Made by a program: the position numbers and the translations under genes. Below, one piece after another: positions 33,117 to 44,334 of a stretch of DNA of 64,000 bases; the first letter of the stretch is position 1, and every line of letters starts with the position of its first letter. The stretch comes from Plumapathes pennacea. Taxonomy: Eukaryota; Cnidaria; Anthozoa; Antipatharia; Myriopathidae. The notes under the pieces were generated by a model, which saw nothing but the letters and a program-made list of their open reading frames with translations, was not told the origin of the DNA and did not search any database. The stretch is taken from positions 16,050,443 through 16,114,442 of the forward strand of contig OZ038464.1 in assembly GCA_964036295.1 (NCBI GenBank), read 5' to 3'.

Positions 33117-36100
33117 ATGGCAGACGGAGCAGACATGCCAAACCCGTTTGATGGGCTGAAACTCGCCTCCCACGAGCCTTTAAAGTACGTATTTAGACTT
33201 TTTAGCTGCTTATAGGCACAAGGCTCTAAATGTTTTATAATTTAGTCCAAGACTATTTGCGTGGTTTGACTAAACGAGCTCCCATGTGTGGTGGATCTGC
33301 TGGTTCAGGAGTTTGGAGGTCAATTCGTATGTGTACAATAGGCGGAGTGGGATGTGATTTAGATGTAATATAGACTGCCTCCCTCACACTGACACTTGAT
33401 TCATTCAGAGAGTGATTGCTGGTCTGACGTACTTTCCGAACAAACACTGCACTGCAGCTCTCCAGAACGCAACACCACGGCAATTCCGAGATGCCTGTTG
33501 CGTCTGTTTCCAGATGAAGCCTACTTTGAAACCTTTCTCATGAAATTAATTTGATTTGCACAAAAGTTGTGGTTGGTGTTGCTGTGCAGTCTTGGTCAGT
33601 TTTTTGAGACTGGTTATTAACATCCTTTGTTACCTTCTAGGGGTTTGGAAAGGGCTCCATGTCCAAAGTGTCTTGCATCAAGGAAATATTACTGCTATGA
33701 GTGCTATATCACTGTTGGTGTTGATCGCTTCTTGATCCCCTACATCAAACTGCCAATCAGAGTGGATATGTAAGTTTTAATGAGGAAAATAGGTATATAC
33801 TCCTTAAAATTTTGAGTCAGAGATGCCACATTGTTCACAAAGCCCTTACCTTTTTCAGAGCAAGTCATTCAACTTTCTATATCTCATTTTAGGCCGTTGC
33901 TAACTGGGCCCAGTTGTTTGACAAAGAGTGGATAAGGCTATCCACCAGATGATGTTATCCAGCTGATAAAAATAATAATAATTTATCCATGGGATAGCAA
34001 ATTATTCGGTAAACAGCACCATGCAATTCGCTCTTTGAACAACCGGTTTTGTACCCTGTTTCAGAGCAAATATTCTGTGTACCCTATTTTTAGACTTACT
34101 TTTTAAATGATTCCTTTTAGTGCATTACATACCTTATAAATAAGGCTAGCACTCTGGGGCTCAATCAACATGTAGTTTATGTGAATTTTGTAAAAAAATC
34201 ATTTTTTGTCGTTCCAGTATTAAACATCAGAGAGAACTGGCTGGTAAGAGTACAGCAACACATGCCAGGGTGTTGGCTCCAGATGATGTTCACATCTTTA
34301 ACTACCCGGTACAAAATATAATTTATTGTCTTATGTATGGGCCTTGATGAACATGATGTGCTATTGTTTAGCTTACAACAAATTAGGTCCATACCATTTA
34401 CCTTAAATAGACCTGATACCCCACCTCATTTTTATTACCCTTAGGTTTTCCGCTGTAAATTTGAGAAGTGCAGGCAAAAATGTCTGTACCAGCAAAAGAA
34501 GCACTATTTCTGTGATGTATTTAGATTTTCTAGTTTTACTCTGTAAGATGATCATCAAAGAGATACTGAGAACAGTCAAGGATTGTATGGGAAGATGTGA
34601 GGGTGTTAATTGCTCAAAATGTGCAAAAATATTTGCATTACCATTGCAAAATAAGATTTTGATAGGAATGTTTGGTCTTCTATTTCTTGGAGAGTCTATT
34701 TATTTTTGTTCAATGTTACAATGAAAGATGCCCTGGCATCAAGATTTTCAAGGAAGTGTTGAAAAATTCTCAAGTACAATTAAGTTGTCTTGGTACAAGT
34801 CATTTTACCATGTTCATTACTAAAAGTTTACAGTGGCCCTGAGAAGAGAAACTAAAGATAACTACGCCAGGGTTCAAAAGGGTTAAAGTAATACACACTG
34901 CTACTCTCTCTACTATAGCCTGTACTGTATGACTTCAAAATCTGCCGATTGTGGTTGGTTTCTGTACGAGAATCATTTTTGTCATGTACATTATTTGATA
35001 GATCAGATGCCTTTTTTTTATATTTCTGAGAACAGAACATTCCAGACTTTGAGGACAAAAGAAAGGTAAAATAAATTGCTGTGGATTAAGTACTCTTTCA
35101 CTCCTGAGCACTATTCAAAATTCTCAGAAAGAGAAACTAAGTCAAGAAAGTAAGAAACCCAGGGTTCACAAGGGTTAACCCTTTCACTCCCAAGCTCAAA
35201 ATACAGATTCTCCCAACCATAAAATAAGGAAATGTAGGAGTGATGAAAAGAGAATTCATGTTTTAATCAGCTGTCATTAGAGCAAGGTATCAAATGCAAA
35301 ATTCTCCATACTGTATGATATATTTCTGGTGGGAGACTGAGAAGAGAAAATTGAAGTTGATCAGGAGTGAAAGGGTTAAAGTACACTGCCATACTTCCTA
35401 GTGCAGCCATCAAGTCTCTCTGCTCATATCTCATCCCTTGGTCCCCACAATGTATTCTCTTTCTATTCATTATATTTTATGTATGCAGTAGCTCACTTGC
35501 CCTTTGGTGTTCATCTTGCAGGTTATCATATTGTACCCCTCAGAGGTTAGTCATAAGCCAAACATGTACAATCTAATGTAAATGCTTGTAACCTTAGTGA
35601 TTGGTTTAGTTATTTAAAAATAAATTATGATAAAAATTAGTTATTAGTAATAATTTAACAGAGTTTAAACTAAATTTTTAGCTACATGCACTGATACAAG
35701 TAATGTCCAATATTTTGCAAATATATTTGTTTACTGTAGATACAGTAGTTTAAATCATTGCAAAAAAAGGTGGAAGGGGAGCAAAAAGGTCAGAAAATGT
35801 CAGAAATCTGGTAGGAAAACAGATGGCAAATGAAATGTAGATTAAGTAGTTTTGTTTAGCTGTAGCATTATGGATCAGCAAAGAACAAGTGAGACTGAAT
35901 TTTTAACTTGATTTTAGGAGACATGCAGACCTGTTATATTACTGTACTTATTCCTTGCATGTCAGGATGCAGTATCCCTGAGCGAGCTTTCCCAGCAACA
36001 TTCACAAAGTCTTCATGATCCAAGTGAAACTTTATTTCAGCAAGTAGTGTTCCTTGATAGTACCTGGTACCAGGTCAACGAAATCCTTAAGGTGAGGACT

Positions 36101-39100
36101 ACCATAAAATGTTCTAATAAGCCACCCCCTCTAATAAGCCTCCTCTACAAGGTCAATTTCCAATTATGTGCCTTGGGGGCTTATTAGAACATTTACGGCT
36201 ATTACAACAACAGATTTTATTGTAACGTTTTGTTGAGTTGTGATGACTCACAGGAAAAAATTTTGAAAAACCATTATTGGGTATTTGAATGGTAAATCCT
36301 AAATTCACAGCCAAAAACCCATTATTGGGAAAACAGAACTATACCCATTAATGGTTTTGTATCAAAACCATTAAATAATGTAAATTCATTTCCCATTCTG
36401 TGTTTTGGATGAATACCATTTATGGTTTCTCAACCATCTTTGGTGGTTTTGACGTATTTCCCATTAACAGTTTGTTGTTAGTTAGAATGGGTTATCAAGC
36501 AATGCCACGAATGGTTCCCCAGTTTCTCAAGTGTTTTTTTTTGTTTCCCATTATAAGTATTCCCATTATCGTTCATGGTTATTCATGTGATACCCATTTA
36601 TGGTTTTCCAATTTCTGGAGTGGGTTTTGTGTGTGTCCCGTTATGATATTCCAATTATCATTCGGGAGTTGTCATTTGATTTCCATGGATGGTTTCTTAC
36701 CAAAAAAGTAGTATGAACCATATATGGCCCTGATATGGGTTTATATGGAAAGATATGTGAACAAGATATGGATCTTACATAGTGTTTATATGGCCGTGTT
36801 CAATCCACATAGTTAATGTGTTTATAAAATAACTATGATACTTTGCGTGTTCTGGTTGGCTAAAACCATGTAAGATATGAGAGTATATTACAGGCTGATG
36901 TGATACGTGATGTATTTTATTGACTAATTGTTGTATAAAATAAATATATAACGCATTCCCATGTAATATAGTCTCATCTAAACACTTGGGAAGTTGTGAG
37001 AACACCAGAATAGATAGGGAAGGCCACTTGGCAGCCTCGTTGTTTACCTGCGCTACTCTCATGTTCTTTCACTTTCTGCATGTTTAGATAATAATAATAA
37101 TAATAATAATACTGATGATGATGATGATAATAATAATAGTAATAATATAATAATGGTTTAATGAAGCATTTCTACAAAGTAGCTCTACATCTTCAACATA
37201 ATGAAATAAAAGATAAAAGATACATAGTAAATACTATATATACATAATGTGCACAGCGTAAAAGTGAATAAAAACATCCTAATTATTTACCTATTCAAGC
37301 CTTGCACTTGCTTTGCTCGCTAATAAATAAATAAAAAACTCTTAATGAAGCTATATTGCACAGGAGTGTGTTATATATTTCAAGCTCTTGTGCATTATTG
37401 GATTGATACATATTTTGCCAAAATCCATATTTCACCCATATGCAAGAAAGTGAGAGATTTCCATGTTACAACCATGTATCAGTGGAAATATGTCTTAATG
37501 TGGAATTACTACTTTTTTTACCAAAATCCATGTTTAACCCACATGTGGGTATTTCCACCTATACATATATGGGAAAAGTATGTGTCATACATTCAAGCCT
37601 GGAAAATGCACTTGAGTCCAGCCATTGGGTGGAACTATATAGGACTTCACCAAGATGAAAGTATGGGTCTGCAGAGTTCATTTGGGCCTTTAAACAAGAA
37701 TGGGAATAGCCACCTGCATACAATTTACCCAAGAAATCCAGTTAAACAATGCTCACTAGATTTGCAATAATTTTGACCAATGATTTTTTATTCAAACATT
37801 TCAATGCATACAATATTAACAATAAGGCACCCTGAACAATTACGTTATCAATAAAATGATTGTGCACACAGTCCATGCATCATTTTCACTGTTCATATCA
37901 AGATTCAAGTAGTCAACAGTAAAAGTGTTCAGGAATTGATTTCGCCTGACCTTAGCTGCTTCCTGAATTTTGCCCTTCCAGTTAATACAAGGGAATGCAC
38001 CAAAACGACCAGTCGTTTTGGTGCATCCCTTCCAGTCAATACAAGGGATGCACCAAAACGACCGGTCATTTTGGTGCATCCCTTCCAGTCAATACAAGGG
38101 ATGCACCAAAACGACCGGTCATTTTGTTGCATCCCTTCCAGTTAATACAAGGGATGCACCAAAACGACCGGTCATTTTGGTGCATCCCTTCCAGTCAATA
38201 CAAGGGATGCACCAAAACGACCGGCCATTTTGGTGCATCCCTTCCAGTCAATACAAGGGATGCACCAAAACGACCGGTCATTTTGGTGCATCCCTTCCAG
38301 TTAATAGAAGGGATGCACCAAAACGACCGGACATTTTGGTGCATCCCTTCCAGTCAATACAAGGGATGCACCAAAACGACCGGTCATTCTGGTGCATCCC
38401 TTCCAGTCAATACAAGGGATGCACCAAAACGACCGGTCATTTTGGTGCATCCCTTCCAGTCACTAGAAGGGATGCACCAAAACGACCGGTCATTTTGGTG
38501 CATCCCTTCCAGTCAATACAAGGGATGCACCAAAACGACCGGTCATTTTGGTGCATCCCTTCCAGTTAATAGAAGGGATGCACCAAAACGACCGGTCATT
38601 TTGATGCATCCCTTCCAGTCAATACAAGGGATGCACCAAAACGACCGGTCATTTTGGTGCATCCCTTCCAGTTAATACAAGGGATGCACCAAAACGACCG
38701 GTCATTCTGGTGCATCCCTTCCAGTCAATACAAGGGATGCACCAAAACGACCGGTCATTTTGGTGCATCCCTTCCAGTCAATACAAGGGATGCACCAAAA
38801 CGACTGGTCATTTTGTTGCATCCCTTCCAGTTAATACAAGGGATGCACCAAAACGACCGGTCATTTTGGTGCATCCCTTCCAGTCAATACAAGGGATGCA
38901 CCAAAACGACCGGCCATTTTGGTGCATCCCTTCCAGTCAATACAAGGGATGCACCAAAACGACCGGTCATTTTGGTGCATCCCTTCCAGTTAATAGAAGG
39001 GATGCACCAAAACGACCGGACATTTTGGTGCATCCCTTCCAGTCAATACAAGGGATGCACCAAAACGACCGGTCATTCTGGTGCATCCCTTCCAGTCAAT

Positions 39101-42100
39101 ACAAGGGATGCACCAAAACGACCGGTCATTTTGGTGCATCCCTTCCAGTCACTAGAAGGGATGCACCAAAACGACCGGTCATTTTGGTGCATCCCTTCCA
39201 GTCAATACAAGGGATGCACCAAAACGACCGGTCATTTTGGTGCATCCCTTCCAGTTAATAGAAGGGATGCACCAAAACGACCGGTCATTTTGATGCATCC
39301 CTTCCAGTCAATACAAGGGATGCACCAAAACGACCGGTCATTTTGGTGCATCCCTTCCAGTTAATACAAGGGATGCACCAAAACGACCGGTCATTCTGGT
39401 GCATCCCTTCCAGTCAATACAAGGGATGCACCAAAACGACCGGTCATTTTGGTGCATCCCTTCCAGTCACTAGAAGGGATGCACCAAAACGACCGGTCAT
39501 TTTGATGCATCCCTTCCAGTCAATACAAGGGATGCACCAAAACGACCGGTCATTCTGGTGCATCCCTTCCAGTCAATACAAGGGATGCACCAAAACGACC
39601 GGTCATTTTTTGGTGCATCCCTTCCAGTTAATACAAGGGATGCACCAAAACGACCGGTCGTTTTGGTGCATCCCTTCCAGTCAATACAAGGGATGCACCA
39701 AAACGACCGGTCATTTTGGTGCATCCCTTCCAGTCAATACAAGGGATGCACCAAAACGACCGGTCATTCTGGTGCATCGCTTCCAGTCAATACAAGGGAT
39801 GCACCTAAACGACCGGTCATTTTGGTGCATCCCTTCCAGTTAATACAAGGGATGCACCAAAACGACCGGTCATTCTGGTGCATCCCTTCCAGTCAATACA
39901 AGGGATGCACCAAAACGACCGGTCATTTTGGTGCATCCCTTCCAGTCACTAGAAGGGATGCACCAAAACGACCGGTCATTTTGGTGCATCCCTTCCAGTC
40001 AATACAAGGGATGCACCAAAACGACCGGTCATTTTGGTGCATCCCTTCCAGTCAATACAAGGGATGCACCAAACGACCGGTCATTTTGATGCATCGCTTC
40101 CAGTCACTAGAAGGGATGCACCAAAACGACCGGTCATTCTGGTGCATCCCTTCCAGTCAATACAAGGGATGCATCAAAACTAACGGTCATTTTGGTGCAT
40201 CCCTTCCAGTCACTAGAAGGGATGCACCAAAACGACCGGTCATTTTGGTGTATCCCTTCCAGTCAATACAAGGGATGCACCAAAACGACCGGTCATTTTG
40301 GTGCATCCCTTCCAGTCAATACAAGGGATGCACCAAAACGACCGGTCATTTTGGTGCATCCCTTCCAGTCAATACAAGGGATGCACCAAAACGACCGGTC
40401 ATTCTGGTGCATCCCTTCCAGTCAATACAAGGGATGCACCAAAACGACCGGTCATTTTGGTGCATCCCTTCCAGTCACTAGAAGGGATGCACCAAAACGA
40501 CCGGTCATTCTGGTGCATCCCTTCCAGTCAATACAAGGGATGCACCAAAACGACCGGTCATTTTGGTGCATCCCTTCCAGTCAATACAAGGGATGCACCA
40601 AACGACCGGTCATTTTGATGCATCCCTTCCAGTCAATACAAGGGATGCATCAAAACTAACGGTCATTTTGGTGCATCCCTTCCAGTCACTGGAAGGGATG
40701 CACCAAAACGACCGGTCATTTTGGTGCATCCCTTCCAGTCAATACAAGGGATGCACCAAAACGACCGGTCATTTTGGTGCATCCCTTCCAGTCATTACAA
40801 GGGATGCACCAAAACGACCGGTCATTTTGATGCATCCCTTCCAGTCAATACAAGGGATGCACCAAAACGACCGGTCATTCTGGTGCATCCCTTCCATTCA
40901 ATACAAGGGATGCACCAAAACGACTGGTCATTCTGGTGCATCCCTTCCAGTCAATACAAGGGATGCACCAAAACGACCGGTCATTTTGGTGCATCCCTTC
41001 CAGTCAATATAAGGTAATTTTTCAAAACTGGAAATTATTAATGTCAAAAATTAACCATTAATGGGTTTTTTTGTAAGAATGTGAATTTAGCAAAACTCGC
41101 CAATGGTTGCAGTAATCCATTAATGGTTTTTCAGAAAACCACATTAATGTGTCACAACTGATATAAAAATTCATGTGTTTTGAAAGCCATCCATGGATTT
41201 GGTTGGATTGCCAACATGTATTTCCAACAATTGCCATGAATGGTAATTTTTCAAAACTGGGAAATTATTAATGTCAAAAATTAACCATTAATGGGTTTTT
41301 TTTGTAAGAATGTGAATTTAGCAAAACCCACTAATAGTTGTAGTAATCCATTAATGGTTTTTCAAAATTTTTTCCTGTGCTACAGGCTGTGCTAAGGTTG
41401 GACATCAGCATTATTGCATATATAGTATTGTCTGAACAGTTTCACGTTCCTTTATTTTCATTAATTGTGTAGGATGAGAGGTTGGAGGGATTGAAGAAGA
41501 TTAGAATTGAACAAGCAAAGACACACTTTTGGAGGTAAGACAAGGTTTATAAAAATTTATAGACAGGAGGATTTGCACTGTAAAATCTAGTATTGCATGA
41601 AGAAATAAATACTGCACCAGATCAAGAAGCACCATTTCTGTATACTGTACTTTGATATCCTTGTTTTACTTTGTAAAACTATGCACAAGTAAATCCTGAG
41701 AACAGTGACAGAGCTTAAGAGCAGATTTGAGGGTTTATGTTCATTTCCGTGTTCAAAATGTGAAATAATACGAGTTTGAAAGGACTTCATCCTTCTGTTT
41801 CTTGGAGTGTTTTGGAGTTGTACCGTAAATGCTTTAATACCCCCCCCCCCCCCCCTTCTTATTGACCTTGTAGAGAGGGGCTTTAAAGAGTTCAGTAGAG
41901 TAAATATAATAATAAGTCTGATCAAATAATCATTACTCTACGTTAATGAGAGAGGGAGGTTTATTTATTTAGAAGGATGAGATGACAACAAGAGATACTG
42001 TATTCTTGGTCAACAAAATACTATGTGAACAATCATTCATGTCCTTGGAAATCCTTTGCCAGAGTCTTATCAGCATGATCTTCTGGTATGGTGCCTTCAA

Positions 42101-43394
42101 ACTGTTCAAACGATTTCAATGATTTCATTCTCTTCTGATGCCAGCTAGTTGCATGAAGTTAGATGTGGAAAATGTACTGTAAAGTTAAAAAATAATTATC
42201 ATCAATCATCTCTAAATACATGCCATTATATTACTCGTTTCTCTACCAATTTTGGTGCTCAGAGTGCATGGGATAAAAATGATGGTATGGAGGAGGAGGC
42301 TTACTAGAGAGATAGATAGAGAGGGAGGGCTTATTATAAAAGTTGACCTTGTAGAGGGGAGATAAAAATAGAGCTTTTACGGTATATTGGTGTTACAATG
42401 GAAGATGACCGACATAAAGAATTTCCAGGAAATGACTGTAAACCAACAATTCTAATAATATTGTTTCTGTTTATTGCAATTCAATACTTGAAATTGTGGA
42501 ACTTACATGTAAGCATTGACCTTATCTTACCTCCATGGACCTTGCCAATAAACGGATATGCATATGTAGACCTGGTTGTCTGAATTAACGTTATGTTACG
42601 TGTACGTTACGTTGCAAATGTTTTGGATTTTTCAGGCCTCAGAATAAACCTGACAGTTGCCTAGCCACTATTGAGGCGATCTATTATTTCTTCAAGGAAT
42701 ATCATACTCATATACTCAGGAGGTTAGTACACTAATACAGTAGACATATATAAACGTTATTCAGCACAACGTTATTACAAACGTCCATTTGTCTCAAGAA
42801 GTACATGTCAAACAAACGCTACGCTAAAAAGCAATTGAATATAAAACAACAACAAATATCAGACCCCATTTTGATTAAAGTTTTCAAGAATATTTTGGCT
42901 TATACGTGGGTTTAAGTTTGACATGGTTTATTGCAGCACAGGGTCTTAAAAGCAGCCACGAAACTCTACTTAGAATCATGGGATGCTAGCTATCTACCCC
43001 ATTAGTACTTTCAAATTCATTTGGTTTTATACGAAAATTCGGGCCCAGGTCTAATTTTTGTTTTAATCTGTAACTGCGGGTTCAGTACTGACACTATAGT
43101 TGGGTTTTGATCAAAGCTTGGCATTTTATTCTTTAAAAAAATGATACTAGATAAAATGTATTTAGACTTGGATTGGTGTAATCGAGCTTTGAACAGCTGC
43201 GCTCTGTTTGCTTAACTTGTAAGCGAACTTGTGTGGCACACTTGATTGCCTCTCTATGCTTGTTTAGCGTCTTTTAATGTCTGTTATCTCTTTGTTGACT
43301 TTTGTTCAGGGAATATGACGGAGAGTACGACAACTTGCTCTATTTTTTCATTTTTCAACACAACTTAATTCAAGAGTTGAAAGCAAAAAGGTAA
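33117..43394 (+). CDS. DTWD1: DTW domain protein 1, predicted tRNA-uridine aminocarboxypropyltransferase
   Basis: Nine exons: 33117-33184, 33641-33769, 34218-34308, 35036-35065, 35522-35545, 35966-36091, 41473-41534, 42636-42722 and 43310-43394 (stop TAA), giving 233 residues. All internal junctions are GT-AG and in phase. Residues 30-44 hold the zinc-type cysteine pairs CPKC and CYEC. GKSTATHARVLAP follows near residue 75, and the DTW motif appears as LDSTW with Asp145-Trp148. The C-terminal block has SCLATIEAIYYFFKEYH and YDNLLYF, as in animal DTWD1. The family transfers the 3-amino-3-carboxypropyl group from S-adenosylmethionine to a tRNA uridine (acp3U in the D-loop). The start ATGGCAGACGG is a good initiator. 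The last codons overlap a donor-like AAAAAG/GTAAAA; splicing to 45634-45655 would add six residues instead. Intron 6 (36092-41472) is expanded by a repeat-bearing element. Confidence 0.92.
34485..34770. repeat. Dispersed repeat in DTWD1 intron 3, second copy at 41612
   Basis: AAGAAGCACTATTTCTGT, TTTTACTCTGTAA, ACTGAGAACAGT, TTTCTTGGAG and GTTACAATGAAAGATG recur in order at 41612-41820 and 42385-42440. Origin unknown; no coding frame is shared. Confidence 0.6.
35086..35178. mobile_element. Short TTAA-bounded MITE relative
   Basis: Bounded by TTAAGTACTCTTTCACTCC and CACAAGGGTTAA, with a short body. Its right TTAA is also the left TTAA of the next MITE. Confidence 0.55.
35175..35379. mobile_element. 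MITE, TTAA family, best preserved copy
   Basis: Ends TTAACCCTTTCACTCCC and GGAGTGAAAGGGTTAA are perfect inverted repeats with TTAA at both sides, typical of piggyBac-type insertion. It lies in DTWD1 intron 4, between 35065 and 35522. Confidence 0.85.
36104..36205. mobile_element. Palindromic MITE of the AATAAGCCC family
   Basis: ATGTTCTAATAAGCC on the left is the inverse of GGCTTATTAGAACAT on the right, giving a snap-back of about 100 bp. It starts 13 bp after the donor of DTWD1 exon 6. Confidence 0.75.
37086..37160. repeat. (TAA)n/(GAT)n microsatellite
   Basis: Runs of ATAATAATA, GATGATGATG and again ATAATAATA. Confidence 0.9.
37962..41012. repeat. 53-bp palindromic minisatellite, about 57 units
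   Basis: Consecutive units start GGGATGCACCAAAACGACCG with a strict 53-bp step (for example 38045, 38098). Each unit holds arms GGGATGCACCAAAA and TTTTGGTGCATCCC around an ACCGGT centre. An 11-bp linker such as CCAGTCAATAC joins units; variants CACTAG and TTAATA occur. Read across the unit border it is a hairpin element with 21-bp inverted ends. The units lack stops in plus-strand frames, which creates long apparent frames with a 53-residue period; I regard these as by-products. Confidence 0.95.
41013..41370. repeat. 229-bp tandem duplication at the right side of the TIR element
   Basis: GGTAATTTTTCAAAACTGG begins at 41013 and 41242. AAATTATTAATGTCAAAAAT, GTAAGAATGTGAATTTAGC and GTAATCCATTAATGGTTTTT follow in both copies. 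The second copy runs into the terminal inverted repeat. Confidence 0.85.
41612..42440. repeat. Second copy of the 34485 repeat, split by a MITE
   Basis: 41612-41820 and 42385-42440 together align with 34485-34770. The interruption is the MITE at 41823-42382, so this repeat is older than the MITE insertion. Confidence 0.6.
41823..42382. mobile_element. MITE with TA target duplication (AATAAGCCC family)
   Basis: Inverted ends CCGTAAATGC and GAGCTTTTACGG are flanked by TA on both sides (41821-41822, 42383-42384), as for Tc1/mariner-type insertion. It contains a C run and TTGACCTTGTAGAG in both halves. Confidence 0.7.
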
Positions 43395-43467
43395 AATAAT
43401 TATTCACATCTTCCTCGTTCTATCAGCGATACCAGAATCCATCCTGGGTATTTATCCATCCTTGTGT

Positions 43468-43520
43468 TTTTTTAAGTAAGGGTCCCCACTTTGGTTTTTT
43501 TAAGTAAGGGTTCCCCATTT
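43468..43520. repeat. Fragment of the 27-bp AAGTAAGGGTCCCC repeat
   Basis: Two units of TTTTTTTAAGTAAGGG type, directly left of X1. Confidence 0.8.
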
Positions 43521-44334
43521 GCTTTTTAGCTTGCGATCCCACTGGGATTGCGAGGTATTAAAATCACTCTGTTCCTCCATGTCCATCTGTTGTCAACAAT
43601 AGATTTCCAAATAAAGCAGTTGCAGTTTTCCAAATTAGGGCATGACGAAGGTCGCCTTACAGGGTGTGTCGAACAACGCAGTTTTAAAAGGAAGATATTG
43701 TCGTAGTTGTTGTGACCATAGTTTTGTTCGGAACGTGTTCTCATTTTGAAGGTTTTCATGGGTTCGAAGTTTGTTTGGCCATTGATTCAGACATCGATTG
43801 CGTTTCACTCTGCTGTGTTTTGCGTTGTTATTGCGACATTTTGGCGCGGTGCCATAAAGGTCAAACAGTCAGTGGCACTGATGGCGTTTTAATATATCGT
43901 AAACAAATCTGAAGCCGTTGGTTTAGTATCCGCCAAAATTTCTGTAGTGACAGTAAATACGGCTTGGAAGATACTAGGCCAAAAGATATTGAATCTCTCG
44001 GCTATAAAAAAAATGCCAAAAAATATCCATTTCCGGTGAATGTTAATGCAAATGCAAATTAGTCAGGTATTTCAGTTCTTGGTTTGCATGTGACGTCTTA
44101 AAAAGCCATTTCAAAAGTAACGTATCCAACAAGTCCAATACACTGATATGTTCAAGACTATTATGCCTTAAGACTTTAAGCAAAATTCTGGGTCGATACA
44201 AAATATCTATCGGGAGCTATGGACATTTGAATACCGTGACAATAAAGCCATGTACACGCGCGTGACCGACTAAACTCGGTCCTTCACGAAACCTTTTAAA
44301 ATTGGAACTGCGAAAGATGTGAAGTAACTAAACA
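43521..44334 (+). repeat. Repeat X, copy 1 (diverged)
   Basis: It shares with the copy at 47894 a 5' hairpin-like start, CCAAATTAGGGCATGACGAA (versus CCAAATTTGGGCGTGACGAA), a GTTTGGCCATTGA-like phrase, and TTTCTGTAGTGACAG-AAATAC near the end. No intact frame. Family unknown. Confidence 0.55.

Larger units (their letters stand above)
36249..41379. mobile_element. 5.1-kb TIR element in DTWD1 intron 6 enclosing a minisatellite
   Basis: The left end 36249-36280 (CACAGGAAAAAATTTTGAAA...) and right end 41348-41379 are inverted copies matching at 31 of 32 positions. The interior has many degenerate CCATTAATGG-like palindromic words (36270-36760, 41013-41370), a TAA/GAT microsatellite (37086-37160) and the 53-bp array. 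No transposase frame was seen. No clear target duplication was found: CT flanks both ends, which is too short to rely on. It is probably a non-autonomous DNA transposon. Confidence 0.7.

Noticed and set aside
34461..34724. 87-codon plus-strand frame in DTWD1 intron 3
   Set aside because: It falls in a dispersed repeat whose second copy at 41612 does not keep the frame.
37962..41012. CRISPR-like array
   Set aside because: Linkers are not unique spacers, the repeat is itself almost the whole unit, and the context is a eukaryotic intron.
37970..41017. Long plus-strand frames (up to about 307 codons) in the 53-bp array
   Set aside because: The unit has no stop in any plus frame and 53 is not a multiple of three, so each frame runs through all phases and gives the same 53-residue repeat. 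They overlap each other in different frames and lie in an intron.
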